Source: Acidobacteriota bacterium
GTDB taxonomy: Bacteria; Acidobacteriota; Blastocatellia; Pyrinomonadales; Pyrinomonadaceae
Reading direction: 5' to 3'
Length of the DNA stretch: 5,903 bases
Assembly (NCBI GenBank): GCA_024640445.1
Contig: JAHEEZ010000221.1
Coordinates: forward strand, 1 to 5,903
In this document: one piece after another, positions 5,408 through 5,903 of the stretch
Layout of the letters: the number at the start of each line of letters is the position of its first letter
Position numbering within the stretch: the first letter of the stretch is position 1
Made by a program: the position numbers and the translations under genes
Notes under the pieces: generated by a model
The model's input: the letters and a program-made list of their open reading frames with translations, nothing else
Databases searched by the model: none
What the model was told of the DNA's origin: nothing

Positions 5408-5439
5408 GATCAACCGCAGAGCGCGCGGAGATCGCAGAG
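5408..5439 (+). repeat. Dispersed triple-unit repeat, copy C
   Basis: GATC, then A plus the units ACCGCAGAG, CGCGCGGAG and ATCGCAGAG, followed by an AT-rich stretch. It has the same architecture as copies A, B and D but uses 9-nt units throughout. Confidence 0.75.
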
Positions 5440-5520
5440 ATTATTTGGAATTTCGACCTCAACCCCAATCGTTACTTATACCTCAACCAGATACTCCGGA
5501 AGCCATGAAGGACTCAACGA

Positions 5521-5533
5521 GTCCCGAAGGGAC
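5521..5533. repeat. Short hairpin GTCCC-GAA-GGGAC
   Basis: A perfect 5-bp stem with a GAA loop, running directly into the GACG tetranucleotide run. It is one of a series of mini-hairpins of the same design in this region. Confidence 0.6.
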
Positions 5534-5549
5534 GGACGGACGGATGGTA

Positions 5550-5560
5550 GCCCCGGGGGC
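5550..5560. repeat. GCCCC-G-GGGGC palindrome
   Basis: An 11-nt palindrome with a single central base, lying between two of the mini-hairpins. Confidence 0.5.
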
Positions 5561-5576
5561 CACGCCCATCCATTAA

Positions 5577-5589
5577 GCCGCGTAGCGGC
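5577..5589. repeat. Short hairpin GCCGC-GTA-GCGGC
   Basis: A perfect 5-bp stem with a GTA loop. Its arms are the same as those of the hairpin at 5747-5760, so the two are likely related units. Confidence 0.6.
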
Positions 5590-5634
5590 GTCACGCCTCA
5601 TTGACCATTGGGCATTGAAGTGGGACGGCAGAAG

Positions 5635-5664
5635 GATCAACCGCGGAGTCGCTGAGGCGCAAAG
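5635..5664 (+). repeat. Dispersed triple-unit repeat, copy D
   Basis: GATCA followed by ACCGCGGAG, TCGCTGAG and GCGCAAAG, then AATTTT. The GATCAACCGC lead-in is shared exactly with copies B and C, so the repeat boundary lies at or before GATC. Confidence 0.8.
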
Positions 5665-5677
5665 AATTTTAGGCCGG

Positions 5678-5691
5678 AAGAACGCGTTCTT
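5678..5691. repeat. Perfect 14-nt palindrome between copies D and E
   Basis: AAGAACGCGTTCTT is its own reverse complement. It lies in the middle of the 42-nt spacer between the convergent copies D and E, making a nested symmetric arrangement. Confidence 0.6.
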
Positions 5692-5706
5692 TCATTCCCG
5701 AAGATT

Positions 5707-5733
5707 CTCTGTGTACCCTGTGAACTCTGTGGT
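5707..5733 (-). repeat. Triple-unit repeat, AT-richer variant (copy E)
   Basis: On the minus strand the units are ACCACAGAG, TTCACAGGG and TACACAGAG, followed by AATCTT. Unit length and order match copies A-D, with CRC in place of CGC. It faces copy D as B faces A. Confidence 0.65.
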
Positions 5734-5746
5734 GAAATCCTTTGTC

Positions 5747-5760
5747 GCCGCTGAAGCGGC
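5747..5760. repeat. Short hairpin GCCGC-TGAA-GCGGC
   Basis: A perfect 5-bp stem (6 if the T-A pair closes) over a very small loop. It shares its arms with the hairpin at 5577-5589. Confidence 0.6.
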
Positions 5761-5784
5761 TCTTGTGGGGTTGTGTGGCCCGTA

Positions 5785-5815
5785 CCCCACGTTCCGCCTT
5801 CGGCTCCACGTGGGG
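5785..5815. repeat. Long hairpin with 8-bp CCCCACGT/ACGTGGGG stem
   Basis: CCCCACGT (5785-5792) pairs perfectly with ACGTGGGG (5808-5815). The 15-nt loop contains a nested GCC-TTC-GGC hairpin (5796-5804). This is the most stable-looking structure in the gene-free block; no T-run follows on either strand. Confidence 0.65.
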
Positions 5816-5827
5816 CTATGATATTTC

Positions 5828-5842
5828 GTCCGCTTCACGGAC
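5828..5842. repeat. Short hairpin GTCCG-CTTCA-CGGAC
   Basis: A perfect 5-bp stem over a 5-nt loop, 12 nt after the long hairpin and of the same mini-hairpin class. Confidence 0.55.
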
Positions 5843-5884
5843 TGGTTCAGACCGATAAGGCTTCCGGAGTTTCCCTTTGAGGTA

Positions 5885-5898
5885 CGAGTTGCAACTCG
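5885..5898. repeat. Perfect 14-nt palindrome at the window edge
   Basis: CGAGTTGCAACTCG is its own reverse complement. It may belong to a repeat that continues beyond 5903, so its full extent cannot be seen. Confidence 0.55.
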
Positions 5899-5903
5899 GA
5901 ATT

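Larger units (their letters stand above)
5265..5903. repeat. Gene-free mosaic of dispersed repeats and short hairpins
   Basis: These 639 nt hold no open frame with recognisable protein character. They are packed with short perfect inverted repeats, many with 2-5 nt loops, and with three copies of the triple-unit repeat. There are also a 25-nt-spaced imperfect direct repeat (AGCACCCCGAGCAGTAG at 5267-5283 against AGTACCCGGAGCGGTAG at 5292-5308, 14 of 17 identical) and a GACG tetranucleotide run (5531-5542). The block starts 2 nt after the phaR stop and continues past the window edge. It looks like an accumulation site for non-coding dispersed elements. No transposase, terminal repeats or target duplication were seen. 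Confidence 0.75.

Noticed and set aside
5408..5664. CRISPR array from the recurring GATCAACCGC copies
   Set aside because: Copies are too few, too divergent and irregularly spaced (about 227 nt between C and D), other copies are inverted, and no cas genes are present.
5360..5821. Open frame of 153 codons on the + strand in the region after phaR
   Set aside because: It runs through repeat copies C, D and E and several hairpins. Its translation is Arg/Ser-rich with no domain, and its codons are just repeat units read in one frame. A repeat artefact is more likely than a gene.

Overview
The window looks like a bacterial chromosome segment of moderate GC content (not computed). It carries a carbon-storage and lipid locus, bordered by intergenic DNA full of short dispersed repeats. 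I cannot fix the taxon. The PhaR/phasin pair, a wax ester synthase/DGAT-type acyltransferase and abundant palindromic intergenic repeats would fit an environmental Gram-negative lineage such as Acidobacteriota, but that is an inference.

Layout from left to right. (1) Positions 1-101 (+) hold the last 32 codons of a D-3-phosphoglycerate dehydrogenase-type gene (ACT domain tail). (2) Three genes read leftwards: a GNAT acetyltransferase (3118-2552), a WS/DGAT acyltransferase (2421-985) and an alpha/beta-hydrolase lipase (945-115). An inverted pair of a GC-rich dispersed repeat separates the first two. (3) A phasin transcription unit also reads leftwards. It has a near-consensus sigma70 promoter (4547-4519), a small phasin-like protein (4438-4058), a larger phasin-like protein with a histone-like tail (4020-3280) and a rho-independent terminator (3245-3207). 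(4) The AT-rich divergent region 4439-4781 carries several copies of a TGCGAGA motif, including a perfect palindrome beside the phasin promoter. (5) A PhaR-type polyhydroxyalkanoate (PHA) regulator lies at 4782-5264 (+). (6) Positions 5265-5903 have no credible gene and form a mosaic of short hairpins and dispersed repeats.

How the parts fit. PhaR proteins of known systems repress phasin genes and usually their own gene until granules form. Here phaR is divergent from the phasin operon, and the shared region has a recurring palindromic motif at both ends, which matches that circuit. The neighbouring WS/DGAT and lipase could make and break down neutral lipid (wax ester or triacylglycerol). No PHA synthase, ketothiolase or acetoacetyl-CoA reductase gene lies in the window, so which polymer or lipid the phasins coat is open.

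Most unusual items: the larger phasin, built from a Lys/Ala/Pro tail plus four gapless repeats of exactly 48 residues; the TGCGAGA operator candidates; and a dispersed repeat made of three 8-9 nt units, present in five copies.
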